Shown here: positions 13,038 through 20,257 of the stretch, one piece after another
Layout: every line of letters starts with the position of its first letter
Position numbering within the stretch: position 1 is the first letter of the stretch
Assembly (NCBI GenBank): GCA_937894955.1
Contig: CALAXO010000133.1
Location: 1 to 23,529, forward strand
Length of the DNA stretch: 23,529 nt
From: an uncultured Clostridia bacterium
GTDB lineage: Bacteria > Bacillota > Clostridia > Christensenellales > CAG-138
Reading direction: 5' to 3'
Position numbers and translations under genes: made by a program
The notes under the pieces: model-generated
Told to the model about the DNA's origin: nothing
Seen by the model: only the letters and a program-made list of their open reading frames with translations
Databases searched by the model: none

Positions 13038-13817
13038 TCCTCTGCCCGCCGCCGCGAAAACATTTGCATTGTGTTCAACATCCGGTAAGCTGCCCACATG
13101 GGACAGACTGCCTTCAAAGAACAGGCAGACATGCCCTTCCATGCCGTTATCCGCCACGGAATCGCTGCCGTGCGGATAGCATTGAATTGAGGCTGCGACT
13201 GCCGTTTCTCCGAGCATAACAACAACGGGACGTTTAAGAAAGTTATACTCGCTTCCGCAGATATAGTTGAAAGCTTCAAGTTCCGCTTCGGAAGCCGTCT
13301 CCGCCTCGGCATGTTTTTCCCCGCCGGTGAAAACAAGCTTGAATTCCTTGCCCGTATTGCAGTCAATAACCGTATACTCCTCGTTAACATTCAATTCCTG
13401 TTTTACGGTGTTCCAGCTTTGAACCTCGCCTTTAATCTTTAATGTGTCCGCAATCGGTCCGCGCGGCAGATGAACCGAATCCGGAATGCGGAATTTCGGC
13501 GCACTCGGTGCAAACAGTTCAAGCATGGACTGCTCCCCCATTCTTCCGTCAACGGCAAGCCTTTCACCGTAGGCAACACAGCGGGTTTGAAATTCCTCAA
13601 CGGCTTTTACTGTCATTGCCCTGTAAACCCCGGTCGGCTTAAACCAGAGGTAGCCCAGCTCGCGCAGGCGGATCTGTATCCGTACAACCGTTTCGCCCGC
13701 AGAATTTTCGGAATAGATCTCCGTTTGGGTCTGCGGTTCCGCATATGTGGAAAGAAGACTTAATGCAAGCAGCATTGCCGCAAGAACCGCCGCCGTGATT
13801 CGTTTTGTTTTTCTCAT
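13035..13817 (-). CDS. Exported peptidoglycan-binding-domain protein
   Basis: A 260-aa protein with a signal peptide (MRKTKRITAAVLAAMLLALSLL, cleavage likely near TYA-EP, residue 24). A PG_binding_1 domain follows (about 38-105: VRIQIRLRELGYL, TGVYRAMTVKAVEEFQ, LAVDGRMG). The C-terminal 130 residues resemble a domain found in many clostridial and Bacillus cell-wall proteins, with YTVIDCNTGKEFKL, GGEKHAEAE, AASIQCYPHGSD, GHVCLFFEGSLSH and VEHNANV. This domain is often annotated only as peptidoglycan-binding or hypothetical, and no catalytic role can be assigned. It probably acts at the cell surface. ATG 13817 has AAGGA 9 nt upstream; the frame is open to 13910 but that part precedes the signal peptide. 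It is divergent from the permease. Confidence 0.85.
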   Translation of the reverse strand: MRKTKRITAAVLAAMLLALSLLSTYAEPQTQTEIYSENSAGETVVRIQIRLRELGYLWFKPTGVYRAMTVKAVEEFQTRCVAYGERLAVDGRMGEQSMLELFAPSAPKFRIPDSVHLPRGPIADTLKIKGEVQSWNTVKQELNVNEEYTVIDCNTGKEFKLVFTGGEKHAEAETASEAELEAFNYICGSEYNFLKRPVVVMLGETAVAASIQCYPHGSDSVADNGMEGHVCLFFEGSLSHVGSLPDVEHNANVFAAAGRG

Positions 13818-13894
13818 AAAATTCAATCCTTCCGGAGTGTTTGATCTTGTGCTGCTTTCGCCGCATTCGACGGCTTTTGAAAGCCTCCGTAAAC

Positions 13895-13923
13895 AGTATA
13901 CCACAAGCATTCGACATGAACAA
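13895..13923 (-). promoter_or_regulatory. Promoter of the peptidoglycan-binding protein gene
   Basis: TTGTTC (13923-13918), 17-bp spacer, TATACT (13900-13895). The transcript start is predicted about 70 nt before ATG 13817. Confidence 0.6.
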
Positions 13924-13961
13924 CCGCAAAAATCAATTTTCCTTCTTTTTCAAAACCGATA

Positions 13962-13990
13962 TTGATGAGTCCTGCTGCATTTGATATAAT
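13962..13990 (+). promoter_or_regulatory. Promoter of the NCS2 permease gene
   Basis: TTGATG (13962-13967), 17-bp spacer, TATAAT (13985-13990). The leader of about 89 nt has a short CTGCA-TGCAG hairpin. I see no TCTACC-type core, so no purine riboswitch is called. Confidence 0.7.
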
Positions 13991-14085
13991 TAAATGCGGC
14001 GATTCAATGGCTGAATTTCTGCAATTGTATGCAGCAGACTTTCAGCGTTGAAAAGACTGCAAAGTTTTGAGTTCGAGGAGGAAAT

Positions 14086-15495
14086 ATGTTTAAGCTCAAA
14101 CAACACAACACCACAGTTCGCACCGAATTGGTTGCGGGCATCACGACCTTTATGGCGATGGCGTACATTCTGATGGTCAACGCAGGAATGTTCTCCACGC
14201 TCGGAGGCGATGCACTCGGCGCAAGTTACTATAACGCCGTTTATATCGCAACCGCAATCTCCGCAGTGTTCGGAACGCTGCTCATCGGCCTGCTTTCCAA
14301 CCTGCCGCTTGCACAGGCATCCGGCATGGGTCTGAATGCATTCTTTGTTTACTCGGTTTGCATCGGCATGGGCTTTACCTATGCAAATGCGCTCGTTATG
14401 GTTCTTGTGGACGGCATCGTGTTCCTTCTGCTCACGGTCACAGGCCTCCGCAGGCTTATCTTTGACGCAATACCGAAAGCTGTCAAGGCTGCAATTGCAC
14501 CGGGCATCGGTCTTTTCATTGCATTCCTCGGGCTTCAGAATTCCGGAATCGTTGTTAACAGCGATTCCACGCTAGTTGACCTGCACTCGTTCAACCTTAT
14601 CTTCGGTCACACCACATGGGCGGAAATAATGCCCCTGCTCATCACCATTGCGGCTCTCATCGCAATCGGCGCAATGTCAAAGAAAAAAATCAAGGGCGCA
14701 GTCTTCTGGGGTATCATCGGCGGCGCAGTGCTTTATTATGCACTCGGCCTTCTGACGATCGACGGCTTCTATGCAAGCAATGTTCAGAGCAAGCTCTCGC
14801 TCAACATCATCCAGCCCTTCCGTGATTTCTTCAACATTTCTTTCGGCAGAGTTTTCACCGAAGGCTTCAACTTCTCCGAATACATCGCTGCCAACGGCGT
14901 CGGCAGCTTTGCGGCAACGTTCATCGCTTCCATGCTCGCATTCTGCATGGTTGACATGTTCGACACTCTCGGAACACTCTACGGTGCATGTTCCGCCGGC
15001 AATCTGCTCGATAAGGACGGCAACGTTCCCAACATGAACAAGGCCATGCTTGCCGATGCGGCAGCAACATGTTTCGGCGCAGTCTGCGGCACTTCAACGG
15101 TTACCACCTTTGTTGAATCCTCCGCCGGTATCGCGGAAGGCGGCAAGACCGGCCTTTCCTCCGTTTTCACGGCTGCAATGTTCTTCATCGCAATGTTCCT
15201 TGCGCCCATTGCCGCGCTCATTCCGAGCTGCGCAACCGCCGCTTCGCTCATCTTCGTGGGCATTCTTATGATCGGCGGCGTCAAGGAAATCGACTGGAGC
15301 GATGCCTCTGCGGCAGTTCCCGCGTTCATGACCATGGCGATCATGCCGTTCACATATAATATCTCCTACGGTATTGCGTTCGGCCTTATCTCCTACATCT
15401 TCATCAAGCTCTTCACCGGCAAGATCAAAGATATCAGCCTCAGCACCTGGATCATCGGCATACTGTTCGCCGCAATGTTCTTCATTGCCCGCTGA
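14086..15495 (+). CDS. NCS2-family purine permease (AzgA/PbuG-like)
   Basis: A 469-aa membrane transporter of the AzgA branch of the NCS2 family, which imports adenine, guanine or hypoxanthine by proton symport. It has about 12-14 hydrophobic segments. N-terminal signatures are RTELVAGITTFMAMAYILMVNAGMF and PLAQASGMGLNAFFVYSV. The late substrate-site region VDMFDTLGTLYG...CGTSTVTTFVESSAGIAEGGKTGL is typical of PbuG and PbuO. Substrate preference cannot be told from sequence alone. ATG 14086 has GGAGG 4 nt upstream. It is a single-gene unit with its own promoter and a terminator about 45 bp after the stop. Confidence 0.92.
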   Translation: MFKLKQHNTTVRTELVAGITTFMAMAYILMVNAGMFSTLGGDALGASYYNAVYIATAISAVFGTLLIGLLSNLPLAQASGMGLNAFFVYSVCIGMGFTYANALVMVLVDGIVFLLLTVTGLRRLIFDAIPKAVKAAIAPGIGLFIAFLGLQNSGIVVNSDSTLVDLHSFNLIFGHTTWAEIMPLLITIAALIAIGAMSKKKIKGAVFWGIIGGAVLYYALGLLTIDGFYASNVQSKLSLNIIQPFRDFFNISFGRVFTEGFNFSEYIAANGVGSFAATFIASMLAFCMVDMFDTLGTLYGACSAGNLLDKDGNVPNMNKAMLADAAATCFGAVCGTSTVTTFVESSAGIAEGGKTGLSSVFTAAMFFIAMFLAPIAALIPSCATAASLIFVGILMIGGVKEIDWSDASAAVPAFMTMAIMPFTYNISYGIAFGLISYIFIKLFTGKIKDISLSTWIIGILFAAMFFIAR

Positions 15496-15537
15496 TAACG
15501 GAACGACGCATCGGTTGATTACGACTTAAGCAAACAA

Positions 15538-15577
15538 AAACGACCTGCCCGCTTGCCGGCGGACAGGTCGTTTGCTT
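15538..15577. terminator. Strong bidirectional terminator
   Basis: AAACGACCTG pairs with CAGGTCGTTT, with further inner pairs CCGC/GCGG. TTTGCTTT follows on the plus strand for the permease, and TTTTTGTTT on the minus strand for the GIY-YIG gene. Confidence 0.8.
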
Positions 15578-15638
15578 TATCCCTACATAATCTCCTTGAG
15601 TGCTCTTCCGGAATCATCCATCCATTTAACATTACCGT

Positions 15639-16421
15639 TCAATGATGTTCCGCCGACAAACCCGGCAGCACCGGACGGACTGTCAAAAAAACATCTGCTG
15701 TAAGTTTGTTTTCCTCATTTATCATGTCTGCATATTTTTTTCTGTTTTTCGTAACATGAGATGGGCATTTTTTCGTCGTCTCAGGATTCACCGAACTGCC
15801 CTTAAAAACCACAAACCCCTCGCTTGTGCATTGACCTTTTGCAATTGCTCCCTTGTACTCCATGTGAAGGATCAGCTCACTGTTTCTGCTTTCCGCCGGC
15901 AGTGCAATCGGTTCAAAAACTCTGTGTCCTATTGCACCGACAGCGATCCTTGCATAATTGATGAATTCTTCAAGCTCACATTCTTTCTCTTCGGTAACGT
16001 TTCCCGGATTCGGATCGTTACTGTTTTTTACATCGTAGCGTCCCGCTTTACGAGCCATATTGAACAAACGATTTTCAAGATAACTGATTTCCGTCGGGCC
16101 AAATGAACCATCTCCGGTGGTCAATATTATCACTTCGCTCCAATAATCAATGGAATTGTGCGGTTCACAAATGCGTTGAAGCAATCCTCTGCCATTTTTT
16201 CTGTTCCCTGCCTGCCCGATATACACAACGGTATTCTCATCTTTATCGGTGCCGAACAAAAGATAAACACCGCTTTGAGTCAGTTCTTGTATATCATCAC
16301 AATTATCAATGGATATCCTCGGGATTTTATAAACAATTCCCGTCCAATTCGCAATCTTGCATTTAATTCTTCCGATAGGATCTCCGTCCATTAAATACAT
16401 AGTCAATACTTTTCCGCTCAT
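15639..16421 (-). CDS. GIY-YIG nuclease-domain protein, DUF4357 end frameshifted
   Basis: The uninterrupted frame gives 260 aa. The GIY-YIG nuclease core reads GVYLLFG...VVYIGQAG, then an Arg in GLLQRI and a Glu in YLENRL, the expected catalytic set. The C-terminal part (TSEGFVVFKGS...) is the start of DUF4357. In a run of seven T at 15691-15685 the frame shifts: the zero frame ends at 15639 with unrelated residues. The -1 frame continues DSPSGAAGFVGG...GRALKEIM to TAG 15583, the usual DUF4357 end, giving about 279 aa. ATG 16421 has GGAG 9 nt upstream. Proteins of this type are scattered accessory genes of unknown role. Here the gene lies between two terminators among housekeeping genes. Confidence 0.75.
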   Translation of the reverse strand: MSGKVLTMYLMDGDPIGRIKCKIANWTGIVYKIPRISIDNCDDIQELTQSGVYLLFGTDKDENTVVYIGQAGNRKNGRGLLQRICEPHNSIDYWSEVIILTTGDGSFGPTEISYLENRLFNMARKAGRYDVKNSNDPNPGNVTEEKECELEEFINYARIAVGAIGHRVFEPIALPAESRNSELILHMEYKGAIAKGQCTSEGFVVFKGSSVNPETTKKCPSHVTKNRKKYADMINEENKLTADVFLTVRPVLPGLSAEHH

Positions 16422-16505
16422 CAGAACATACTCCAATCAAAGCCCCGTGCGCATTCGGGTGGCTAATTCAAATCATTCTCAGCAGATATTTTCATCCGCA
16501 ACAGC

Positions 16506-16514
16506 ATTATATCA
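16506..16514 (-). promoter_or_regulatory. Extended -10 promoter of the GIY-YIG gene
   Basis: TGATATAAT (16514-16506) is a perfect TGn-TATAAT. No clear -35 is present. The leader is about 78 nt. Confidence 0.5.
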
Positions 16515-16561
16515 CATATTACGCCAAATATCTACATAAAAAAACTAAACCTTGAACACAA

Positions 16562-16604
16562 AACGGCACACCCTTTTGCGCGGAGCGTTTCGGGATGTGC
16601 CGTT
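16562..16604 (-). terminator. Terminator downstream of thrS
   Basis: AACGGCACA pairs with TGTGCCGTT, continuing with CCC/GGG past a one-base bulge, and is followed on the minus strand by TTGTGTT. It lies about 110 bp after the thrS stop. Confidence 0.65.
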
Positions 16605-16673
16605 AAGACTGCGTGAATGCGGGATGTTGAGTTCAGAGTTTTGCCTAACGGGTTACGAACATCGGTATACATC

Positions 16674-16713
16674 GATATTGATGTTAATATCAGATATCGA
16701 TGTTAATAATATC
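16674..16713. repeat. AT-rich palindromic direct repeat at the thrS 3' end
   Basis: Two copies of a GATATnGATGTTAAT-type unit (16674-16691 and 16693-16713) each have near-palindromic ends, GATAT and ATATC. The second overlaps the thrS stop codon. The purpose is unknown. Confidence 0.6.
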
Positions 16714-18622
16714 AATCGAGGGTTTTTGAAGCGACCTCTTCATTGATTTTCTGTTCGAAAGCGTCAAGGGTCATTGTGCCGAGATCGCCGCCCTTTCTTG
16801 CGCGAACTGCAACAACGCCGTTTTCGACCTCTTTGTCGCCGACGATGAGCATGTAGGGGATTTTCTGCATTTGAGCTTCACGGATTTTGAAGCCGATTTT
16901 TTCGTTGCGGAGATCGGTTTCAACACGGAGACCCTGCGCTTCGAGTTTTGCGGCGATATCGCACACGGCATCGCGGGTGCGGTCGGTCATTGCCATGACT
17001 TTGACCTGAACGGGTGCAAGCCATGTGGGGAAAGCGCCGGCGAAATGCTCGGTGATAACGCCGATGAACCTTTCGATAGAGCCGAAAACAACGCGATGAA
17101 TCATGACGGGGCGATGCTTTGCGCCGTCCGCGCCGGTGTATTCAAGTTCAAACCTTTCGGGGAGCTGCATGTCGAGCTGAATCGTGCCGCACTGCCATGT
17201 TCTGCCGAGACAGTCCGCAAGGTGGAAGTCGAGTTTCGGGCCGTAGAACGCGCCGTCACCCTCGTTAATGACGTATTCCTTGCCGAGTTCGGTGATTGCC
17301 GCCTTGAGGGTTTCGGTTGCGAAATCCCAATCCTTTACGTCGCCGATGTGGTCTTCGGGCATTGTGGAAAGCTCGATGGAATATTTAAGGCCGAAAGTGG
17401 AATAAACCTCGTCGAACAGGCGGACGACGTTTTTGATTTCGTCCTTCATTTGATCCCAAGTCATGAAGATATGGGCGTCATCCTGAGTGAAGCAGCGAAC
17501 GCGGAAGAGGCCGTGCAGCGCACCTGAAAGCTCGTGGCGGTGAACAAGACCGAGTTCACCCATGCGCAGGGGCAGATCGCGATACGAACGCATTTCCGTT
17601 TGATAAACGAGCATACCGCCGGGGCAGTTCATGGGTTTTACCGCAAAGTCCACATCATCAATAACGGTGGTGTACATGTTGTTTTTGTAATGATCCCAGT
17701 GACCCGAACGCTCCCAAAGGCTGCGGTTGAGCATTATGGGCGTTGAAATTTCAACATAGCCGTAACGCTTATGTACTTCGCGCCAATAGTCAATGAGCTT
17801 GTTTTTGAGCACCATGCCCTTGGGCAGGAAGAACGGGAAGCCGGGGCCTTCGTCCATCATCGCAAACAGGCCGAGTTCCTTGCCGAGCTTGCGGTGGTCG
17901 CGTTTTTTTGCTTCCTCCAGCATGTGGATATATTCATCCAAATCTGCCTTCTTTTCAAAGGCGGTTGCGTAAATGCGCTTAAGCATTTTATTCTTTTCGC
18001 TGCCGCGCCAATATGCGCCCGCAACGCTCATGAGCTTGATATTTTTGCACTTGCCCGTGGATTCAAGGTGCGGGCCTGCGCAGAGATCCACAAAATCGCC
18101 CTGACGATAGAAGCTTATCACGGCATCCTCGGGCAGGTCGCGAATGAGTTCGACCTTGTAGGGCTCATCCTTTTCCTGCATGAAGCGGACAGCCTCCGCG
18201 CGGGGGAGTTCGAACCGTTCAAGCGGCAGGTTTTCGGAAACTATCTTTGCAATTTCCTTTTCAATCTTCGGAAAATCTTCTGGGCTGAAAGGAATATCCG
18301 TGTCAAAGTCGTAATAGAAGCCGTTATCGATCGCGGGGCCGATTGCAAGCTTGACTTCCGGCCAAAGGCGTTTCACGGCCTGTGCAAGGATGTGCGAACC
18401 GGTATGGCGATAGGTCCATTTGCCGCCGTCATCGGCAAAGGTGAGCAGCCTCAGTGTGCAGTCGCCGTGAATGGGCAGTGCCGCATCATAGAGCTCGCCG
18501 TTAAGCTCTGCCGCAAGCGTTGCCTTGCGAAGGCGCGGGCTTATGCTCTCTGCAACAGCATATGCGTTCACGCCGTCTTCAAACCGGCGGACGGAACCGT
18601 CCGGGAAAGTGATGTTGATCAT
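16712..18622 (-). CDS. thrS: Threonyl-tRNA synthetase
   Basis: A 636-aa class II synthetase that charges tRNA-Thr. Domains: TGS (1-60), editing domain (about 65-235) with His73-x3-His77 and Cys181-x3-His185 in CAGPH, catalytic core (about 240-530), and anticodon-binding domain (about 540-636). The catalytic zinc ligands are Cys333 (MNCPGGM), His384 (DDAHIF) and His509 (VMIHR); motif 3 is GSIERFIGVITEH. Length is as in E. coli (642 aa). Because the editing site is intact, it should clear mischarged Ser-tRNA-Thr. ATG 18622 has AAAGGAG 8 nt upstream. Expression is controlled by the T-box leader upstream, so it should rise when Thr-tRNA is uncharged. Confidence 0.98.
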   Translation of the reverse strand: MINITFPDGSVRRFEDGVNAYAVAESISPRLRKATLAAELNGELYDAALPIHGDCTLRLLTFADDGGKWTYRHTGSHILAQAVKRLWPEVKLAIGPAIDNGFYYDFDTDIPFSPEDFPKIEKEIAKIVSENLPLERFELPRAEAVRFMQEKDEPYKVELIRDLPEDAVISFYRQGDFVDLCAGPHLESTGKCKNIKLMSVAGAYWRGSEKNKMLKRIYATAFEKKADLDEYIHMLEEAKKRDHRKLGKELGLFAMMDEGPGFPFFLPKGMVLKNKLIDYWREVHKRYGYVEISTPIMLNRSLWERSGHWDHYKNNMYTTVIDDVDFAVKPMNCPGGMLVYQTEMRSYRDLPLRMGELGLVHRHELSGALHGLFRVRCFTQDDAHIFMTWDQMKDEIKNVVRLFDEVYSTFGLKYSIELSTMPEDHIGDVKDWDFATETLKAAITELGKEYVINEGDGAFYGPKLDFHLADCLGRTWQCGTIQLDMQLPERFELEYTGADGAKHRPVMIHRVVFGSIERFIGVITEHFAGAFPTWLAPVQVKVMAMTDRTRDAVCDIAAKLEAQGLRVETDLRNEKIGFKIREAQMQKIPYMLIVGDKEVENGVVAVRARKGGDLGTMTLDAFEQKINEEVASKTLD

Positions 18623-18720
18623 TTTAAATCTCCTTTATACGTTGATATTATAAGCAAAATCAGCGGTGTTATGTTCACTGCCGCCGTGCAGGCCGTTTTT
18701 AAGCTCTGCTGCCGAAAAAC

Positions 18721-18960
18721 AAAAAACCGCCCTGAACAAAAGTTCAAGGACGGCAAACATAATACCGCGGTTCCACCTTGATTGCGGAAATGCGCCAGCA
18801 CTCCGCCGCTCAAAAACAGTTGTAAGGCACTGCTGCCGCAAGCGCACATCGGGACGGTTTTCGGTCTGCGGCAGGGATTGACTTTCAGCCCGAGGTCAAT
18901 CCTCTCTTAATCTGCATTGTGCAAGCCTACTCTTCCCGACAACCTGCCGATAAAGATTTT
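18721..18960 (-). ncRNA. T-box riboswitch of thrS
   Basis: On the minus strand the conserved T-box core AAGGTGGAACCGCG lies at 18779-18766. It is followed by a terminator stem (18753-18742 with 18737-18727) and TTTTTTGTTTTT. Upstream, Stem I shows AAGAGTAGG, then AGAGAGGA and GCTGAAAG, the distal T-box motifs. A candidate specifier ACC (Thr) lies in GAAAACC at 18858-18856. Binding of uncharged tRNA-Thr would favour the antiterminator. The specifier position is my tentative reading; the T-box itself is clear. Confidence 0.93.
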
Positions 18961-19036
18961 TAACGAATCGGTTTTTTTGAAAAACAGGAATGCTGTTCTT
19001 CGCGCACAAAAACCTCGTTCATTAATTACGGCAAGA

Positions 19037-19065
19037 ATTTTAACGCAGTTTCAAGAAATTGTCAA
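19037..19065 (-). promoter_or_regulatory. SigA promoter of the T-box-thrS transcript
   Basis: TTGACA (19065-19060), 17-bp spacer, TAAAAT (19042-19037). It starts a leader of about 400 nt before thrS. Confidence 0.8.
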
Positions 19066-19068
19066 GCA

Positions 19069-19098
19069 CCATTTTGCACGGTCTGCACATAATACAAT
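19069..19098 (+). promoter_or_regulatory. SigE-like promoter for the ytxC-family gene
   Basis: AATACAAT (19091-19098) differs by one base from the SigE -10 CATACAAT. CCATTTT lies 15 bp upstream and resembles the SigE -35 in 5 of 7 positions. No SigA promoter fits better. Speculative. Confidence 0.3.
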
Positions 19099-19165
19099 GT
19101 GGATTTTATTGCCGGCGTCCGCTTTTCCCGCCATGCGTGCGCAGGCAAGCGAAAAAGGAGCTAAT

Positions 19166-20014
19166 ATGCAAACCTATTCCGTGCTTACCGACGAATATGC
19201 ATTCACTGCCGCAAAAACGGATTCATTTATTCCCTCCCCCGTTTTCAATTCAGCCGATAAGACGCCGACAGAGGCAGAAAATGAGGATGGAAACAAAGTT
19301 GTTAAGGAATCCGAACCGCTGAGTATACGCGCACTGCTTGCGCGGCGGATGCGGCTTTGCGGGCTTGGGCATGTTGAAATCAGCTGCCGTTCGGAATCAC
19401 GGCTGATGCTCAGCATTGCGGACGATGACGAGCTGCACCTTTTTGCAAGAGCCTTGAGTGAGCTTATGCTTGTTGACCTCCGTTATTTCGAATTTGCAAG
19501 AATGGTTGATATGCTTCCGTTTTCCGTTGATGAAAAGAAGAAGATACTTCCCTGCGCCCTCGGTTCTGCACCGAAATCGGATCCGAACAAAATCTCCGAA
19601 AGGGTCTTTGATTACCTTTGCGATAATTCACTTCTTAACCTTAACGGATTTTTGCGGTTCAGGCTTCAGGATGTTATCGAAAACTGGCGGGTTTCGGTTG
19701 ATATTGCAGTCGAAGAGTTTCTGCTGATCGAGGAATACAACGAGCTGCTTGAAATACTCGGTTTGTTTTCCGATGTTCGCCCGACGGACGGGACGGATGT
19801 TCTCGTGATACTTCAGCCGGACGGCAGCTGCACCGTAACGGACGGAGATAAACTCCGAATCGACTGCGCACCTGACAGCAGCGAAGGCGTGCTGAGTATG
19901 CTCACCGGCATGGCTCCCTCCCATGTTACACTTTTTGATTTCAGCAACGGCGCATGTGATAAGCTCTGCCGGGCAATATGCCTTTTGTTCGGAACTCATG
20001 TTGAAAAGAATTGA
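19166..20014 (+). CDS. ytxC: YtxC-family putative sporulation protein
   Basis: A 282-aa protein. The segment LNLNGFLRFRLQDVIENWRVSVDIAVEEFLLIEEYNELLEIL (about 165-205) matches the YtxC signature (N-x-EGFIRFRL-x-DY...VDEYL-x-EKEYNEFI). A C-terminal segment of about 70 residues (VLVILQPDGSCTV...HVTLFDF) is seen in clostridial members. YtxC is linked to sporulation by family annotation only; no biochemical activity is known to me. The first 40 residues are polar and not conserved. ATG 19166 has AAGGAG 5 nt upstream; the frame is open back to 18917, but that region is the T-box and thrS promoter. Adjacency to thrS is also seen in Bacillus. Confidence 0.82.
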   Translation: MQTYSVLTDEYAFTAAKTDSFIPSPVFNSADKTPTEAENEDGNKVVKESEPLSIRALLARRMRLCGLGHVEISCRSESRLMLSIADDDELHLFARALSELMLVDLRYFEFARMVDMLPFSVDEKKKILPCALGSAPKSDPNKISERVFDYLCDNSLLNLNGFLRFRLQDVIENWRVSVDIAVEEFLLIEEYNELLEILGLFSDVRPTDGTDVLVILQPDGSCTVTDGDKLRIDCAPDSSEGVLSMLTGMAPSHVTLFDFSNGACDKLCRAICLLFGTHVEKN

Positions 20015-20105
20015 CGCCTGCGCTTCAAAAAAACTTATACGTAAAACAGCTCACGGGCACAGTCCCTAATCAACCCAAGAAGTGCTTTCCCCGCCGCACA
20101 GCCGC

Positions 20106-20130
20106 AAAACACCGCCGTATGCGGTGTTTT
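20106..20130 (+). terminator. Terminator of the ytxC-family gene
   Basis: AAAACACCGC-CGTAT-GCGGTGTTTT, a 10-bp stem with the T-run as part of and just past the 3' arm. Confidence 0.8.
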
Positions 20131-20153
20131 TATGCCGTTCAAATTGTTCCGTA

Positions 20154-20182
20154 TTGCGAAACCGCCGCAATTGGTGTATAAT
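20154..20182 (+). promoter_or_regulatory. SigA promoter of lepA-hemW
   Basis: TTGCGA (20154-20159), 17-bp spacer, TATAAT (20177-20182). The leader is about 69 nt. Confidence 0.7.
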
Positions 20183-20257
20183 TCATACTGATAAAATATT
20201 GACTGACGGCGGAGTTCTCCGTGTGTGATACGCGGAACACGCTTTTTCGGAGGATAA

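Noticed and set aside
13997..14085. Purine riboswitch before the permease
   Set aside because: The conserved TCTACC core and its pairing partners are not present.
18647..18652. A second thrS promoter below the T-box (perfect TATAAT on the minus strand)
   Set aside because: No -35 at acceptable spacing, and the region is AT-rich; not enough to call.
18917..19165. In-frame N-terminal extension of the YtxC-family protein
   Set aside because: It lies over the thrS T-box and promoter, has no ribosome site, and ATG 19166 has an ideal one.
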